DNA from: Solirubrobacterales bacterium
GTDB taxonomy: Bacteria; Actinomycetota; Thermoleophilia; Solirubrobacterales; Solirubrobacteraceae
Assembly: GCA_017354065.1 (NCBI GenBank)
Contig: JAFMRN010000125.1
Span: 1 to 6,962, forward strand
DNA: 6,962 bases
Direction of reading: 5' to 3'
Shown here one piece after another: positions 6,715 to 6,962 of the stretch. A program made the translations under genes and the position numbers. Position 1 is the first letter of the stretch. The number at the start of each line of letters is the position of its first letter. The notes beneath the pieces were generated by a model. The model saw only the letters and a program-made list of their open reading frames with translations, was not told the DNA's origin and made no database searches.

Positions 6715-6962
6715 GAAGCCCAGCCCCAGGAACGTGAAGCGGATCACCGTCAGATAGACGATCAACAGCACGGCCGCGAGCCGCGCGTACCTGGACGGGG
6801 TCAGCCCGGCAAAGGGCACCAGCCAGGCGACGTACCACTGCATCATCATCGGGATCGCCACGATCAGGGCCACTGCCGCGTACACAGCGGCGGTATCCCA
6901 GCGCAGCCGCCGCGCGGCCACCAGCGCCACCAGGCCGGCCACGAGCAACCCGCCGAGCACCA
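6703..6962 (-). CDS. C-terminal end of a polytopic membrane protein, possibly a GT-C mannosyltransferase, cut by right edge
   Basis: About 86 residues are visible, open to the right edge; the first visible codons are not a convincing start and the gene surely continues beyond the window. Roughly three hydrophobic segments are seen: LLVAGLVALVAA, then AAVYAAVALIVAIPMMM, then LAAVLLIVYLTVIRFTFLGLG near the end. The QWYVAWLVPFAGLTPSRYAR stretch resembles the WY-x-x-W-x-x-P-(L/F)-A motif near the end of polyprenol-phosphate-dependant alpha-mannosyltransferases and DUF2029/GT87 proteins of actinobacteria, which use lipid-linked mannose on the outer face of the membrane. That family call rests on one motif and the hydrophobicity. 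Its TGA lies inside the last codons of the cytochrome gene on the other strand, a 12-bp tail-to-tail overlap. Confidence 0.7.
   Translation of the reverse strand, partial: VLGGLLVAGLVALVAARRLRWDTAAVYAAVALIVAIPMMMQWYVAWLVPFAGLTPSRYARLAAVLLIVYLTVIRFTFLGLGFSLT

Overview
The window is ordinary, gene-dense, high-GC chromosomal DNA, most likely from an actinobacterium. The best guess is a Thermoleophilia/Solirubrobacterales-type lineage, by inference only. The support is strong GC bias at third codon positions, an actinobacterial-type acyl-CoA carboxylase beta subunit with a small epsilon subunit beside it, a siroheme sulfite reductase plus [4Fe-4S] APS reductase route, and several TANNNT boxes a few bases before start codons, as in near-leaderless actinobacterial genes. 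I see no phage, insertion sequence, CRISPR array, tRNA or rRNA. Almost every gene is on the minus strand, so in transcription order the window reads right to left.

Right end (about 5050-6962): the C-terminal end of a polytopic membrane protein, possibly a GT-C type mannosyltransferase, enters from the right edge on the minus strand. Its stop overlaps tail-to-tail with a plus-strand gene for a small lipoprotein c-type cytochrome. That gene is divergent, across a 49-bp gap, from a minus-strand gene for a four-helix membrane protein (DUF2269-like). Next on the minus strand comes a 222-residue protein with a short SRPBCC-like N-terminus and a long Pro/Glu-rich tail, of unknown role.

Middle (about 3010-5035): after a perfect 13-bp-stem hairpin come the carboxyltransferase (beta) subunit of an acyl-CoA carboxylase, probably propionyl-CoA specific (PccB), and 190 bp later its small epsilon subunit. 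Together with a biotin-carrying alpha subunit encoded elsewhere they would make (2S)-methylmalonyl-CoA from propionyl-CoA.

Left end (1-3001): an assimilatory sulfate-reduction operon reads sulfite reductase -> cysH (APS reductase) -> cysD (sulfate adenylyltransferase small subunit, cut by the left edge). The steps encoded are sulfate -> APS (CysD with an unseen CysN), APS -> sulfite (CysH), and sulfite -> sulfide (siroheme reductase). A 39-bp interrupted palindrome sits 55 bp before the sulfite reductase start and is the most eye-catching non-coding element. I did not find a convincing novel multi-gene system. The points worth a second look are regulatory palindromes and hairpins, the unknown 222-residue protein, and the tight cytochrome/membrane-protein arrangement.
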